In this document: positions 1-9,534 of the stretch, piece by piece
Numbering within the stretch: the stretch's first letter is position 1
How the letters are laid out: every line of letters starts with the position of its first letter
NCBI GenBank assembly: GCA_023807065.1
Contig: JAJJLU010003725.1
Span: 1-35,207 of the forward strand
Source: Isotricha intestinalis
Taxonomy: Eukaryota > Ciliophora > Litostomatea > Vestibuliferida > Isotrichidae
Direction: 5' to 3'
DNA: 35,207 nt
Made by a program: the position numbers and the translations under genes
The notes under the pieces: generated by a model
The model's database searches: none
What the model was told of the DNA's origin: nothing
Seen by the model: the letters and a program-made list of their open reading frames with translations, nothing else

Positions 1-1
1 T

Positions 2-75
2 TGGTCCCAGTGGGGATTGAACCCACGACCTTCGCGTTATTAGCACGACGCTCTAACCAGCTGAGCTATGAGACC
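2..75 (-). tRNA. tRNA-Ile with anticodon AAU
   Basis: Read on the minus strand, this 74-nt stretch folds as a complete cloverleaf. It has a 7-bp acceptor stem (GGTCTCA with TGGGACC), a 4-bp D stem, a 5-bp anticodon stem with loop CTAATAA, a 5-nt variable region and a T arm with loop TTCAATC. The middle of the anticodon loop is AAT, which makes it the eukaryotic isoleucine tRNA whose A34 is normally edited to inosine. The discriminator is A and no CCA is encoded. No intron is present. Any Pol III terminator would lie beyond base 1, outside the window. Its much higher G+C than the surroundings is normal for a tRNA. Confidence 0.95.
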
Positions 76-394
76 TTCATACTAATAAAATAAAATTAAA
101 AGAAAAGTATCAAGAATTTTCTTGAAAGAAAAAAGAAAAGTTATGGAGAAAAAATCCAATATGTAGATTAATTGAATAAAAAATGAAAATAAAAATCACT
201 TTTATATTAATTTATATAATATAATTATTATATAATTATTCAAGGAAAGAATTATGTTCAAGATAATTAATATAAAAAATACACTAAATATATTTTAATA
301 ATGGAAATCTTAGTATCATCTTCATAAATGATTAATTTATTTAGATTATATATAATCATTTTAAAAATAATTACAAAATTTTTTTATTATAATA
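76..394. other. A+T-rich intergenic stretch
   Basis: This gap lies between the tRNA and the stop codon of the TRAPPC13 homologue. It is almost pure A+T. I see no open frame of note, no second tRNA and no clear repeat. It presumably holds the 3' end of the TRAPPC13 transcript and upstream sequence of the tRNA. Confidence 0.6.
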
Positions 395-1735
395 TTAATT
401 ACTTAAATTATTATCTTTGATACAATTAAATGTTAATAATTTTTCATAAGTATAATTTTTTAATTGATCATTAGAATTATTATCAAAAACAGTTAATTTA
501 ATTTTAGGCAAAGTTACATTTCCCAAAACATCACTTTTACAAACCAAACAAAAAGTGTTTAAAGGATTATCATTTGTTAATTCAATTTTTTTGTCAATAA
601 TATCAATAATTTCAATTTCTCTATCATTTGAATTTTCATTTTCTTTTAAAGGTTCAGTTTCAACTAAAATAACTAAATTTGGTTTTACTTTTTTATTTAA
701 AGAAAATACAATTTTAAAGCTTTGATTTTCATAAATTTGTTGTACTTTAGGTAATATAATATTAATTGTGAAAAATGGGTTATAAACATCTATTTCATTT
801 TCTATTTCTTTAATAAAAATTTTTGGTTCTATATCAAATAAATTTCCCCAATTAATATTTAAAATAAAATTTTTTTCAAATAAAAAAATATTTGGATTTG
901 ATATTTTAAAAACTACATTTAATTCAACGTTAGGTGCTAAAATAATATATTTAAAATTTTCTTCATTTATTAACTCAACTTTTTCACTTTGATTTGATTG
1001 AGGACTCATTTTAATATCATATAAAATTAAATTTCTATTCGATTGATTTATTATTGTTTCTTCAATAAAACAATTTTCCATTTGATTATTAAAAAATTTT
1101 TCAGTTGTTTTTAAAGGAAATAAAGTTTCAAATGTTAATCTTTTAGTTAAATTTAATTCAACTCTTCCTTGATTTATTTTATATTTATCAGTTGAATTTC
1201 TTATCATTTGATTACTTTGTTCTTTTCTATAAATATTATCATAATTTCTACTTAAACATATCATTTGAATATCAATTATATATTTTGCAATTGAATCAAT
1301 ATTAAATTTTAATTTATATGAAATTGACATTTGACTTTGAAGTTTAATTATTCCTGTTGGAATATCACAAAAAAATTTTTTTTCTTCATTTTTTGAATTT
1401 TTCTCAGAAGAAATATTTACTTTAATATCTTTCATTTCTACATCATAATTTGATTTATTTATAAAAATTAAAAGTGCATCTAAATCTTCAGTTGCAAGAA
1501 CTTTTCCAAATTTTGATGTTAAACTAAATATATTTCCTATATTTAATCCATCATTAGGTGAAATATTAAAATTTTTCATTTTATTTTTTAAAGGAAATGT
1601 ATTTTTATCTTCATTATTTAATATATTATTATATAATCCATTTAAAGATAAATATCCATTATTAAATAAAGGAGAAACAATACGAAGACATTTTATATCT
1701 ATATCTTTAGGAAAATCAATTTCTTTTGCATTCAT
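395..1735 (-). CDS. TRAPPC13: TRAPP complex subunit 13 homologue
   Basis: Encodes 446 residues, about the size of human TRAPPC13. This subunit of the TRAPPII/III tethering complexes supports Rab activation in ER-Golgi traffic and autophagy. Similarity runs along the whole length. Around residues 71-105 a block beginning FSLTSKFGKVL resembles the LTLPQNFGNIF region of the animal protein. A block near residue 206 (PLKTTEKFFN) matches the LDVKTKFYNAE segment. An ILNINWGNLF segment near residue 288 matches the IVWKTNLG region, and immunoglobulin-like beta segments follow to the C-terminus. No catalytic residues are expected. The ATG at 1735 is preceded by an A+T-rich leader, and a roadblock gene starts 98 bp away in the opposite direction. 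The call rests on remembered family patterns, and divergence is high. Confidence 0.8.
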   Translation of the reverse strand: MNAKEIDFPKDIDIKCLRIVSPLFNNGYLSLNGLYNNILNNEDKNTFPLKNKMKNFNISPNDGLNIGNIFSLTSKFGKVLATEDLDALLIFINKSNYDVEMKDIKVNISSEKNSKNEEKKFFCDIPTGIIKLQSQMSISYKLKFNIDSIAKYIIDIQMICLSRNYDNIYRKEQSNQMIRNSTDKYKINQGRVELNLTKRLTFETLFPLKTTEKFFNNQMENCFIEETIINQSNRNLILYDIKMSPQSNQSEKVELINEENFKYIILAPNVELNVVFKISNPNIFLFEKNFILNINWGNLFDIEPKIFIKEIENEIDVYNPFFTINIILPKVQQIYENQSFKIVFSLNKKVKPNLVILVETEPLKENENSNDREIEIIDIIDKKIELTNDNPLNTFCLVCKSDVLGNVTLPKIKLTVFDNNSNDQLKNYTYEKLLTFNCIKDNNLSN

Positions 1736-1833
1736 TATTTTATTTTAGTTTAAAAAGAATTGTATTTAGATTTTAATTGATACAAATAAAAAAATAATTG
1801 TTAAAGAAAATAAAAATTAAATTAATAACTTAA
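1736..1833. promoter_or_regulatory. Short shared divergent promoter region
   Basis: Only 98 bp separate the start codons of the TRAPPC13 homologue (minus) and the roadblock dynein light chain (plus). Both promoters and both 5' leaders must fit here or overlap the genes. It is A+T-rich and no specific factor site is recognisable. Confidence 0.4.
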
Positions 1834-2193
1834 ATGGCACAAAGTGAATTAGATAAACTTTTAAAAGCTTTTGAAGAAAAAAATACTTCAATGGAATATT
1901 ATATTTTATGTTCTTCAGAAGGAATTCCATTTAAATCAAATTTAGAGAATAACGCTCAAATAGTAAAAATAACAGGATTATTATTTGATTTAATATTATA
2001 TTCAAAAAGAACTTTAGATGATTTAAAGAAAGTAAACGAACCAGGAGTAAATAAAAATTTAACTATAAGAATGAGACTTAAAAGCGGTGAAGAATTAATT
2101 ATTGTTCAACAAAATGAATTTTATTTAATTACTAAACAAATTTGTAAAATTACAGATGCTCCAACAGAACCAGAAAAAAAACCTGATGCTTAA
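1834..2193 (+). CDS. DYNLRB: Roadblock/LC7 dynein light chain
   Basis: A 119-residue protein of the roadblock/LC7 family, a homodimeric light chain bound to dynein intermediate chains in cytoplasmic, axonemal and intraflagellar-transport dyneins. The EGIPFKS segment (residues 30-36) matches the EGIPIKS signature of the family. The later strands, including LTIRMRLKSGEELIIV and FYLI, follow the LRIRSKKNEIMVA...YFLIV pattern. It is about 20 residues longer than human DYNLRB1. The extra length lies in an N-terminal helix and a charged, Pro/Glu/Lys-rich C-terminal tail. Distant LAMTOR or MglB-like roadblock proteins are alternatives, but the signature favours the dynein type. Four other cilium or dynein genes occur in this window. 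Confidence 0.9.
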   Translation: MAQSELDKLLKAFEEKNTSMEYYILCSSEGIPFKSNLENNAQIVKITGLLFDLILYSKRTLDDLKKVNEPGVNKNLTIRMRLKSGEELIIVQQNEFYLITKQICKITDAPTEPEKKPDA

Positions 2194-2301
2194 AATAATA
2201 TTTTTAACTAATCTTTAAATAAGAAAATATACTTTATTTTTATTATATTTTTTTCAATCATTTTATTAAATTTATTTTATTAAATAACTAAATTATATTT
2301 A

Positions 2302-3462
2302 TTAGTAATTTGTTTCTTGAATTAAATTTCTTGATTGATTATTTGAAAAAGATATTGATTCTGAATAATTATCATTTTGTGATAAATTTGCTTCTTTTAT
2401 CATACTTTCAAGTAATTCAATTTTAGTTTTTAAACCAAATAAAGGGTTTTTTTTAGTAATAATAAATTTATTTTTTAATTTATCTTTTTTAGTTAAATAG
2501 GTTTTAATAGGTTGATTATAACTTCTTTTAAACATATTATAACTACTAATTGTTTTGGTTTCTGGATTTGAATTATTATTTAAAAAATTATTTTGATTAT
2601 TATTTTTTATATTTGATGATAATTGAGAAAAAGATTTAAATGGATGTTCATTATATTTAATTTCATTTGATTTTGGAGTAGAAGGTTTAAAATGAATTTG
2701 AGATATTATTTTATTACTTGGATTTCGTTCTGTTGAGATTGTATTTTCTTTTGTTTGTTCAATTGTTATATTTTTTTTTTCAGGAAATTTTAATTTATTT
2801 TTTTCAGTATATTTTTCTAAATTATTATTTGAATTTGAATGTTTATTCATTTCTTTTTCTGATTTTAAATTTGAATTTAATTGCTTTATTATAGATTTTA
2901 ATTCTTCTATTTTTTTATTTAATTTTAAATGTTCTGATATTAATTTTTCTAAAATAGTTTCTATTAATTTTAAATTAATTTCATCTTTTGATTTTGAATC
3001 TAAATTAATTCCTAATTTTAAGAAGAAATCCTTTTTATTATTTAAGAAATATATAAAATTTTTTTCTGATTGATTAATTGTTAAATAACCTTTATTATTT
3101 TGATTAATATCTTTTAAATTATTTTCTTTAATTTTTTCGATTTTATTTAACTTATTATTAAAATGTTCTAATTCTATTTTTACTTTTAAATATTTATCAT
3201 TAAAATTTTTTATTTCTTTTTCAAGATATTTATTTTGCTCTTTTAAATAATAATTTTCATATTGAAGATTTGAATTATGGAATTGATATTTAGATAATAA
3301 ATCATAAAAAGTCTTTTCTTCTTCATAATATTGTTTAGATTTATCTTCTGTTAATTTTTTAGGAAAATCAAATAAAAAACTTTGTGATTTATATTTCACA
3401 ATATTTTTATCCAAGTTTGTTAAAACATTTTCAAAACTTTTTTCTTTTTGTAAAAAAGACAT
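2302..3462 (-). CDS. Coiled-coil protein of unknown function
   Basis: I do not recognise this 386-residue protein. Residues 62-115 and about 160-205 have heptad-like spacing with many Glu, Lys, Leu and Asn, so two coiled-coil segments are likely. The second half (about 205-345) is a low-complexity Asn/Ser/Lys linker. A basic patch rich in Lys (about 325-345) follows, then a Ser/Asn-rich tail. There is no signal peptide, membrane segment or zinc motif. The start codon is 74 bp from the PUF gene on the opposite strand. A structural or cytoskeletal role is possible but not shown. Confidence 0.75.
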   Translation of the reverse strand: MSFLQKEKSFENVLTNLDKNIVKYKSQSFLFDFPKKLTEDKSKQYYEEEKTFYDLLSKYQFHNSNLQYENYYLKEQNKYLEKEIKNFNDKYLKVKIELEHFNNKLNKIEKIKENNLKDINQNNKGYLTINQSEKNFIYFLNNKKDFFLKLGINLDSKSKDEINLKLIETILEKLISEHLKLNKKIEELKSIIKQLNSNLKSEKEMNKHSNSNNNLEKYTEKNKLKFPEKKNITIEQTKENTISTERNPSNKIISQIHFKPSTPKSNEIKYNEHPFKSFSQLSSNIKNNNQNNFLNNNSNPETKTISSYNMFKRSYNQPIKTYLTKKDKLKNKFIITKKNPLFGLKTKIELLESMIKEANLSQNDNYSESISFSNNQSRNLIQETNY

Positions 3463-3536
3463 TTTAAAATTTAAAAAAAAAATTAGAAAAAAAATTTAAT
3501 TAAAAATAAATTATTATAAGATTTATTAACATAAAA
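3463..3536. promoter_or_regulatory. Very short divergent promoter region
   Basis: Just 74 bp lie between two divergent start codons (coiled-coil protein on minus, PUF protein on plus). It is composed of A and T runs with no recognised motif. It shows how tightly regulatory sequence is packed here. Confidence 0.4.
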
Positions 3537-5183
3537 ATGAATGATTCAAAAAATAATATTGAATCTCAAATAAAGACAATGTTAAATGAAGTAATGGAAG
3601 ATGAAGAATTAAAAGAAGAAAAAGATGAAAATATTGGATTTAGTGATGAGGAAGAAACTGATAATAATTCTTCAAATAATCCATTAAATCAAATGTTTAC
3701 AAATAATAAAGATTTTAATACAGGATTATTTAATAAAAATAAAATTCTAAATAAAAATGATTTTTTAGTTTATGAAAATACAAATTTTATTCGTAAATAT
3801 CCTAAAAAAAGTTTAACTGTTAATAATCAAAATTCAATGAATCAAAACTTTTTTGAACAAATAAATAGAAATTATTTTCAAACACAAATTATACATAAAC
3901 CTTTTATTTTTAATAATAATTTTATTCCAAATAATTCTAATTTTATGATTACAAATTATATGAATAATCCAATTGATAATACAAATAATAATATTCAGTT
4001 AATAAATAATTCAAATTTTTTAAGAAATGAAAATAGAAAAAAAACATTTGAAAAAAAAACAAAAAAATTTATTAATGATAATAACAATAAAAAATTTGGT
4101 TCTGTTACATTTCCAAAAGAAGTAAATGTAAAAATAGAAATGATATTATTTGAAATAAAAAAAATATTATCAAAAGCAAATAAAATAGATTATCTAATTT
4201 ATTCTAAATTACAAGGAAATTTTATAAATGTAATAAAAAGTCATAAAGGAAGTAGAATATTTCAAAATTATTTAAAAAACACTCACAGTGATATTTTACA
4301 TCAAATTTTAAACGAAATTTTACCTTGTTTAAATGAATTAATAATAGATCCTTATGCAAATTATTTTTGTAAGAAACTTTTTACTTATTTAAATCAAAAA
4401 GATAGAAATGAGTATTTAAATGCAATAAAAAATAATTTAATTGAATTAAGTTGTAATAGTATTGGAACATATCCAATTCAAGGAATAATAGAATTAATAG
4501 GAAGTAAATCAGAAAAAACTTTAATTATAAATTCTATTAAGTTTTATATTTATAAATTAGCTTTTGATCCTTTTGGTTGTCATGTTATTGAAAAAATAAT
4601 TTGTTATTTTGAAGAAGAATTAATTTCTTTTATTTATGATTTTATAATAAATAATTTTTTAGATTTATCATATAATCAAAATGGTATTTGCATTATTAAA
4701 AAATTCGTTTCTTTTATTCATAAAGTTAAATACCATGAAAAAATTAAAAAAATTATTGAAGAAAATTCAATAAGTCTAATTAAACATGTTTATGGAAATT
4801 ATGTTTTTCAAGTTTTAATTAATCATTGGGAAGAAGAAGAAATAATACAAATTTTTTCTTTATTTCAAAATAATTTGAGTTCTCTTTCAAATGAAAAATA
4901 TGCTTCTAATGTTATTGAAAGATGGATTGAAAAAAGTGATAAAATATTAAATATTTATATAACCGAAATTATACAAAGTAAAAAAATAAGTTTAATTATG
5001 AAAAATAATTTTGGAAATTATGTTATACAGAAAGCACTTAAGATATCTAATAATAATTTAGAAAAAATTTTAGTTAATGAAGTTAATAATAATATCTATA
5101 AATTAAATGATAAAAAATTAATTGAAAAATGGAAAAATATAATTTTATCACATATAAATACATTAAATCAAACATTTGTATAA
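3537..5183 (+). CDS. Pumilio/PUF-family RNA-binding protein
   Basis: A 548-residue protein with an acidic, Asn-rich, probably disordered N-terminus (1-195) and a C-terminal PUF domain (about 200-540). PUF proteins bind 3' UTR sites in mRNA and repress translation or promote decay. Eight repeats can be seen from their helix-2 cores: GSRIFQ (238-243), ANYFCK (274-279), GTYPIQ (310-315), GCHVIE (347-352), GICIIK (383-388), GNYVFQ (420-425), ASNVIE (456-461) and GNYVIQ (493-498). By the known PUF code, repeats 8, 7 and 6 (N-Y-Q, S-N-E, N-Y-Q) read U, G and U, the universal UGU core. Repeats 2 to 5 depart from the classic code, so the rest of the target is uncertain. A short C-terminal cap follows repeat 8. 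Transcription converges on the Tctex gene. Confidence 0.92.
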   Translation: MNDSKNNIESQIKTMLNEVMEDEELKEEKDENIGFSDEEETDNNSSNNPLNQMFTNNKDFNTGLFNKNKILNKNDFLVYENTNFIRKYPKKSLTVNNQNSMNQNFFEQINRNYFQTQIIHKPFIFNNNFIPNNSNFMITNYMNNPIDNTNNNIQLINNSNFLRNENRKKTFEKKTKKFINDNNNKKFGSVTFPKEVNVKIEMILFEIKKILSKANKIDYLIYSKLQGNFINVIKSHKGSRIFQNYLKNTHSDILHQILNEILPCLNELIIDPYANYFCKKLFTYLNQKDRNEYLNAIKNNLIELSCNSIGTYPIQGIIELIGSKSEKTLIINSIKFYIYKLAFDPFGCHVIEKIICYFEEELISFIYDFIINNFLDLSYNQNGICIIKKFVSFIHKVKYHEKIKKIIEENSISLIKHVYGNYVFQVLINHWEEEEIIQIFSLFQNNLSSLSNEKYASNVIERWIEKSDKILNIYITEIIQSKKISLIMKNNFGNYVIQKALKISNNNLEKILVNEVNNNIYKLNDKKLIEKWKNIILSHINTLNQTFV

Positions 5184-5494
5184 AATTATATATCTTATGA
5201 TAATTACTTTTAAATAACCAATTTTCAAATATTGAAAAATTATAAAATGATTATAAATAAAGTTTAATTTTAAGTGTTTATAAATGAAAAAATAAACAAA
5301 TCGTTTTGTTGAATGGTTTTTTTTAATTTTATTTAAAAATAAAATTAGAAGTTTATAGAATTAACTAGAAAAAACTTGTATGATTTTAAATCATTTTTTT
5401 AAGTGTAAAATTATTTATTCATATTTTTATTATAAAATAATTATATTATTTTATAAACAACTTTAAATTTAAAACTTTTAAAAAAAAAAGAATT
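5184..5494. other. Convergent intergenic stretch
   Basis: This holds the 3' ends of the PUF and Tctex genes, which face each other. It is A+T-rich with several T runs. I see no gene or distinct hairpin. Confidence 0.6.
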
Positions 5495-5875
5495 TTAATC
5501 AGTATAAAATCCCCAAACAATACAAGTACAATAAAAATAATCACCTTGATAAGTATAAGTAACATAATTATCAACATAATCATCCCACCATCCTTTAGCA
5601 AGAATAATAACTTTTTGATTTCTTTTTTCTCCTAAATATATTTGAACATTTAATTTATATCTTTTCATTGAACCACTTTTTTGAATTACATTTCTTACTT
5701 TCATTGCAAGAGAATTTGCCATTTGAGCGTTTCCTCCTATATCTTGAGGATTATAATTATAAGTTTTTAATCCTTCTTCTAACATTGTTTTTACTTTTTC
5801 TAATATATCTGATGCATTAAATCTTTTATTCCATTCTGGTTCAATTGCTCCTGTTGTGTAATCATCATCTGCCAT
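5495..5875 (-). CDS. DYNLT: Tctex-1 type dynein light chain
   Basis: A 126-residue protein of the Tctex-1 family, dynein light chains that dimerise on the intermediate chain and are shared by cytoplasmic and ciliary dyneins. The segment around residues 64-90 (VIQKSGSMKRYKLNVQIYLGE) carries the family's conserved basic and hydrophobic pattern. The C-terminal half shows the typical alternating aromatic strands, with YVTYTYQGDYFYCTCIVWGFY ending the protein as in DYNLT1/3. Length is close to the usual 110-130. Upstream lies a long gene-poor region. I cannot tell an axonemal form from a cytoplasmic one. Confidence 0.92.
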   Translation of the reverse strand: MADDDYTTGAIEPEWNKRFNASDILEKVKTMLEEGLKTYNYNPQDIGGNAQMANSLAMKVRNVIQKSGSMKRYKLNVQIYLGEKRNQKVIILAKGWWDDYVDNYVTYTYQGDYFYCTCIVWGFYTD

Positions 5876-6654
5876 TTTTTCTTTTTTTTTGTTTAAGTTA
5901 TATTTTTTTAATATTAATATGTTTAATTATTATTATTTTATTTAGATTTTTTTTGCATTTTTGTTTATCTCATTTTTTAATCATTATTAAATTGGAATTT
6001 TTATTATTTAATTAAAAATTTCATTAAATAAAACAATATTGATTGGTTTAATTAATAATCCTGAATTTTGCTTATTAGATAAAGAAAAATGAATGATTTA
6101 GATTGTATTTCATAAAAAACATTGTTTTCACTTCTGAAACTATAGGAAAAAATTTAATAATGAAAATGAAAAGAAATAAATTTAATTCCTCATATAAACT
6201 AACAGAAAGGTAATACAAAAAAATATATTTTAAAAAATTATATAACTAAAAAAAAATGTTATAACAAATAATAAAACTGTAAATACAAGTCTATTTTATT
6301 TACAAATTGAACAAAAAATTTAAAAACATATTTATTTGATTGTTAATATGTATGGCAGATTTATCAAATATTGAAAGTATTAATTTAAAAATCAATTAAT
6401 TCCAATGTTAAAAGAAGAAGAAATAGAAATTTAAATATATTAGGATATGACTTAGAATGAGAAAGAGGAATAAAAACTTTAGAAATAAAAGAATTTACAA
6501 ATAGTTCTTCAAATAAAACAAATAAATTTCCTTAAAAAATAATAATAATAGTTATTATTATTAAGAAAAATGTAAAAATCAGTAAATAATACCGATAATA
6601 AGGGTATTTCAATCTTTTTTAGAATTTCCAACAACAACTTTAGGAATAAAAGCG
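5876..6654. other. Gene-poor region with decayed coding-like fragments
   Basis: No intact frame is present. Scattered stretches have coding-like codon use on the plus strand, for example around 6440-6535 (with a TGA inside) and 6605-6655, where a segment ending PTTTLGIKA is followed by a stop. That last piece resembles the switch-I region of a small GTPase but is too short to prove it. It may belong to the broken GTPase that follows or to a second remnant. Confidence 0.4.
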
Positions 6655-7143
6655 TAGGACAATCAGAATAGTATTATTTGGTGATTGAATATTTGATAAA
6701 ATGCTTTTTAAACAATATTTTTTTAAAATACTTTTAATGAAACATTCCTATCAATAATTGGAATTGAAGATGAAAATAAATTTATTAAAATTTTAAATTA
6801 GTTAGAAATTAAGTTTAGGATACTGATGTTCAATAAATTTAGAGCTTTACCTAAAAGATATTGTCAAAAGGCGGATGGAATTTCATTATTATTTGAACTT
6901 ACTAAAGAAGAATCTTATAAAAATATTATGGATGAAAGATATAAATGAAAGTACTGGAGTGGAAAATAATAAAATAAATGTGTTTTTAATTTAGAATAAA
7001 GTTGATATTTATAAAAGAGTTGTTTCCTAACAAGAAGATAATAGTTTTCTCAAGAATTAAATATGAAATATTATGTAGTTTCTTGTATAATTAATATTAA
7101 TATTAATGAAGTCATGGAGAGAATGATTAAAAAAATTATGTAA
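6655..7143 (+). pseudogene. Decayed Rab-like small GTPase
   Basis: Piecing together frames gives an ordered series of Ras/Rab motifs. First comes a G1 strand RIVLFGD, where the P-loop that should follow is interrupted by TGA and no longer matches GDSGVGKT. Next is a switch-I-like stretch TFNETFLSIIGIE. The switch-II region reads NKFRALPKRY without the preceding DTAGQE. Then come QKADGISLLFELTKEESYKNI (6859-6930), the NKVD guanine-specificity motif at 6995-7006, and a final KYYVVSC strand with a helix ending in MIKKIM. At least three frame changes and several stops (TGA, TAG, TAA) separate these blocks. It cannot make a working GTPase. The order and spacing are exactly those of a Rab, so the identification is strong even though single motifs are worn. 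Confidence 0.82.
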
Positions 7144-7788
7144 ATTTTTGGGCTTATCTTAATCAAATAAATCTAAAATAATCAGGAAATTCAAAAATTC
7201 ATGTTATTAATTAAAAAGTTATAAAAAATTGAATAAAAAATTCTATATTACTTATTTATATGAATTAAAAATGTTAAAAACCATTAAATTAAAAATCAAA
7301 GAACATAAAAACAAGAGTAATATAAAATCTAATACAAATAATAATTTTTTAAAAATTTTTATCTAAAATGGATTCACAGATTATGATTAATTCAATTAAT
7401 TTTAATGAACTTATTGATTCAAAAAGTATAAAAAAAATAAATTACTCTTTTTCATATATATTTAATTAATTAATTTCTATTAAAATTTATTTGATTTAAA
7501 TAATTTTAAAAATAAATTAATAAATATAAACATAAAATAACATGTGAAATGAAAAATACATTTGTGTAAATAAAAATACACTCACCCATACATAAAATAA
7601 TTTTTTAAAACTCTTAGACTAAAATGTCTTTAATTAATATTTATTTCATTTATATAAATAAAAAAATATGTATTTAAAGAAAAAAGATATTTATTTCCAA
7701 AGAAAAAATCTCTTTCAATTAAATTCAAAAAATAATAAATATGAAAAACTATAATAAATCTTTTAATTAATTTATTAAATATATTAAT
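7144..7788. other. Gene-poor A+T-rich stretch
   Basis: This lies between the GTPase remnant and the next intact gene. Stops are frequent in all frames. It may include the eroded C-terminal tail of the GTPase. I see no RNA gene or repeat. Confidence 0.5.
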
Positions 7789-8655
7789 ATGAAACAAAAC
7801 AATATAATTGACTTAGATAATGATAGTAACATTTCAGTTATTAATAAAGATATATCTATAGAAGACTTTACAGAAATTTCAACAAATCAAGAAGAAGAAG
7901 AAGATGAAATATTAAATTACAGTTTAGATTTTAATAAAAGTGTAAAAAATAATTTAAATCTTTTGATTGAAAATGAAAAATATAATAATCAATTAGAAAT
8001 TATTCCACAAAGTTTAAATAAATTAAATCCTCCAAAAATTTCTAAATTAAAACCAAAACAAATAATTGAACCAGTAAGTCCAATGAAATTAAATTTAAAA
8101 TTATTTGAAAATGATAATTCAGAAAATAAAAAAATAAATGATATAGTATATGATTTTTCTCTTAATCAAGCAGATGCAAAATCATGTAATGATGAAATAA
8201 CAAGTGAGAATGAAATAGAAGAATTTACTTTAAATTTACCTTTAGAAAAAGAAATAAAATTAGAAGAAATAAAGTTTAATATAAATGAAATAAGAAAAGA
8301 CATGAAAAATTATAAATCTCAAATAGAAAATAATTATAAATCAAAAGAATTTGAATATATTTTAAACAGTGATAAAATATTTAATAGGAAAAAATATAAA
8401 TTAAAAAAAAAAAGTATATTTAAAAAGTATATTCAATTTCAAGAAGAAACAAATTGGCTTTTTTCTTCAATGGGTCCTTTAGCTTCTTTAAATGGAGATA
8501 ATAATCAAAGAACAATTTCACTTCAAATTAATAGATCAAATACTTTAAATACAAATTATAAAGCAAGATTAAGAAATAGTAATATTTCTATTTTAGGAAT
8601 TTTAGAAAGTGCTGTTAATGAAAGAAAAAGAAGAAATACTGTTAATTTTAAATAG
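7789..8655 (+). CDS. Unknown protein with acidic front and basic tail
   Basis: I do not recognise this 288-residue protein. The first 170 residues are acidic and probably disordered, with an E/D run near residues 35-41. A Lys-rich segment (about 195-212) follows. The last 75 residues are better conserved in character: they contain an ETNWLFSSMGPLASLNG core and end in a basic stretch with RKRRN, which could be a nuclear signal or nucleic-acid contact. There is no membrane segment. It ends in TAG, which shows that TAG is a stop in this genome. It is the first of four plus-strand genes. Confidence 0.7.
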   Translation: MKQNNIIDLDNDSNISVINKDISIEDFTEISTNQEEEEDEILNYSLDFNKSVKNNLNLLIENEKYNNQLEIIPQSLNKLNPPKISKLKPKQIIEPVSPMKLNLKLFENDNSENKKINDIVYDFSLNQADAKSCNDEITSENEIEEFTLNLPLEKEIKLEEIKFNINEIRKDMKNYKSQIENNYKSKEFEYILNSDKIFNRKKYKLKKKSIFKKYIQFQEETNWLFSSMGPLASLNGDNNQRTISLQINRSNTLNTNYKARLRNSNISILGILESAVNERKRRNTVNFK

Positions 8656-8935
8656 ATTTTGAAAATTAAATATTATTTGTTAATTTCTTATTGTTATTAT
8701 TAGAGTGTTTATATGAATTTCTAACATAGATTATTTATTTTATCAATAATTATGATAACACAAACAATAAATTTTTATGATATTACAAATATAAGGATTA
8801 AATAAAATAAATTTAAAATAGTTATTGTTTAAATAAAAAATTTAAAAAAACTGAAAGAAAATATTTAATAAAAAATTAAAAAATTTTATTTGAAAAAAAA
8901 TAAATATAAATAACTGAATAAAAAAAATATAAAAA

Positions 8936-9208
8936 ATGGATAAAGAAAGAAAGGCAATAATAAAGAACAGTGATATGACTGAAGATATGCAACAAGATGC
9001 AATTAATGTTGCAACAAAAGCAATTGATTCTTATAATATTGAAAAAGATATTGCTTGTTATATTAAAAAAGAATTTGATAGAAAACATAATCCAACATGG
9101 CATTGTGTTGTTGGAAGAAATTTTGGTTCTTATGTTACTCATGAAACTAAACATTTTATTTACTTTTATTTAGGACAAATTGCTGTTTTATTATTTAAAT
9201 CTGGATAA
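8936..9208 (+). CDS. DYNLL: LC8 dynein light chain
   Basis: A 90-residue protein nearly identical to animal DYNLL1 over its length. It is an LC8-type hub that dimerises dynein intermediate chains and many other partners, in the cytoplasm and in cilia. Visible hallmarks are [23 protein letters not shown], the [16 protein letters not shown] segment (about 51-66), [14 protein letters not shown] and the C-terminal LFKSG. The size matches the family (89-90). The start ATG is the only one in place for a full-length protein. LC8 is among the slowest-evolving dynein subunits, so the call is secure. Confidence 0.98.
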   Translation: MDKERKAIIKNSDMTEDMQQDAINVATKAIDSYNIEKDIACYIKKEFDRKHNPTWHCVVGRNFGSYVTHETKHFIYFYLGQIAVLLFKSG

Positions 9209-9534
9209 TTTTTTAAAATATTTTTTTTAAAGTTTTTAAAATGTTTCTTTTTATTTTTTTTGACATATTAAATTGTTATGAAATATTTAATTAATAATTT
9301 AATAAAATTTAAAAAATATTTTCAAAATTATATTTATATATTGTAAATTTGAATAAGGAAACATTAATTAAAATATTGAATTAAATGAGAATGTTCTTTT
9401 ATTTTTTTATTAAATTAATTTGTTTTAAATTGATTAAATAGTATTTTTTTAAAAATTAAAAATTTGATTACCCCTCTTATTTTAAATATTTAAAAAAATT
9501 TAAAAATTTAAATAAAAAACAAAAAGAAAATATT
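9209..9534. other. A+T-rich intergenic stretch
   Basis: This is the gap between LC8 and the CHHC-finger gene, both on plus. It contains only A/T runs and no reading frame of note. A short CCCC run near 9471 is the only unusual composition. Confidence 0.5.

Noticed and set aside
6400..7150. Stop codon reassignment as an explanation for the broken GTPase frames
   Set aside because: TAA, TAG and TGA all end intact conserved genes in the window, and the remnant also has true frameshifts and a missing DTAGQE.
8876..9154. A minus-strand hydrophobic frame that looked like a membrane protein
   Set aside because: It is the antisense of LC8, one of the most conserved proteins here; T-rich antisense gives false hydrophobicity.
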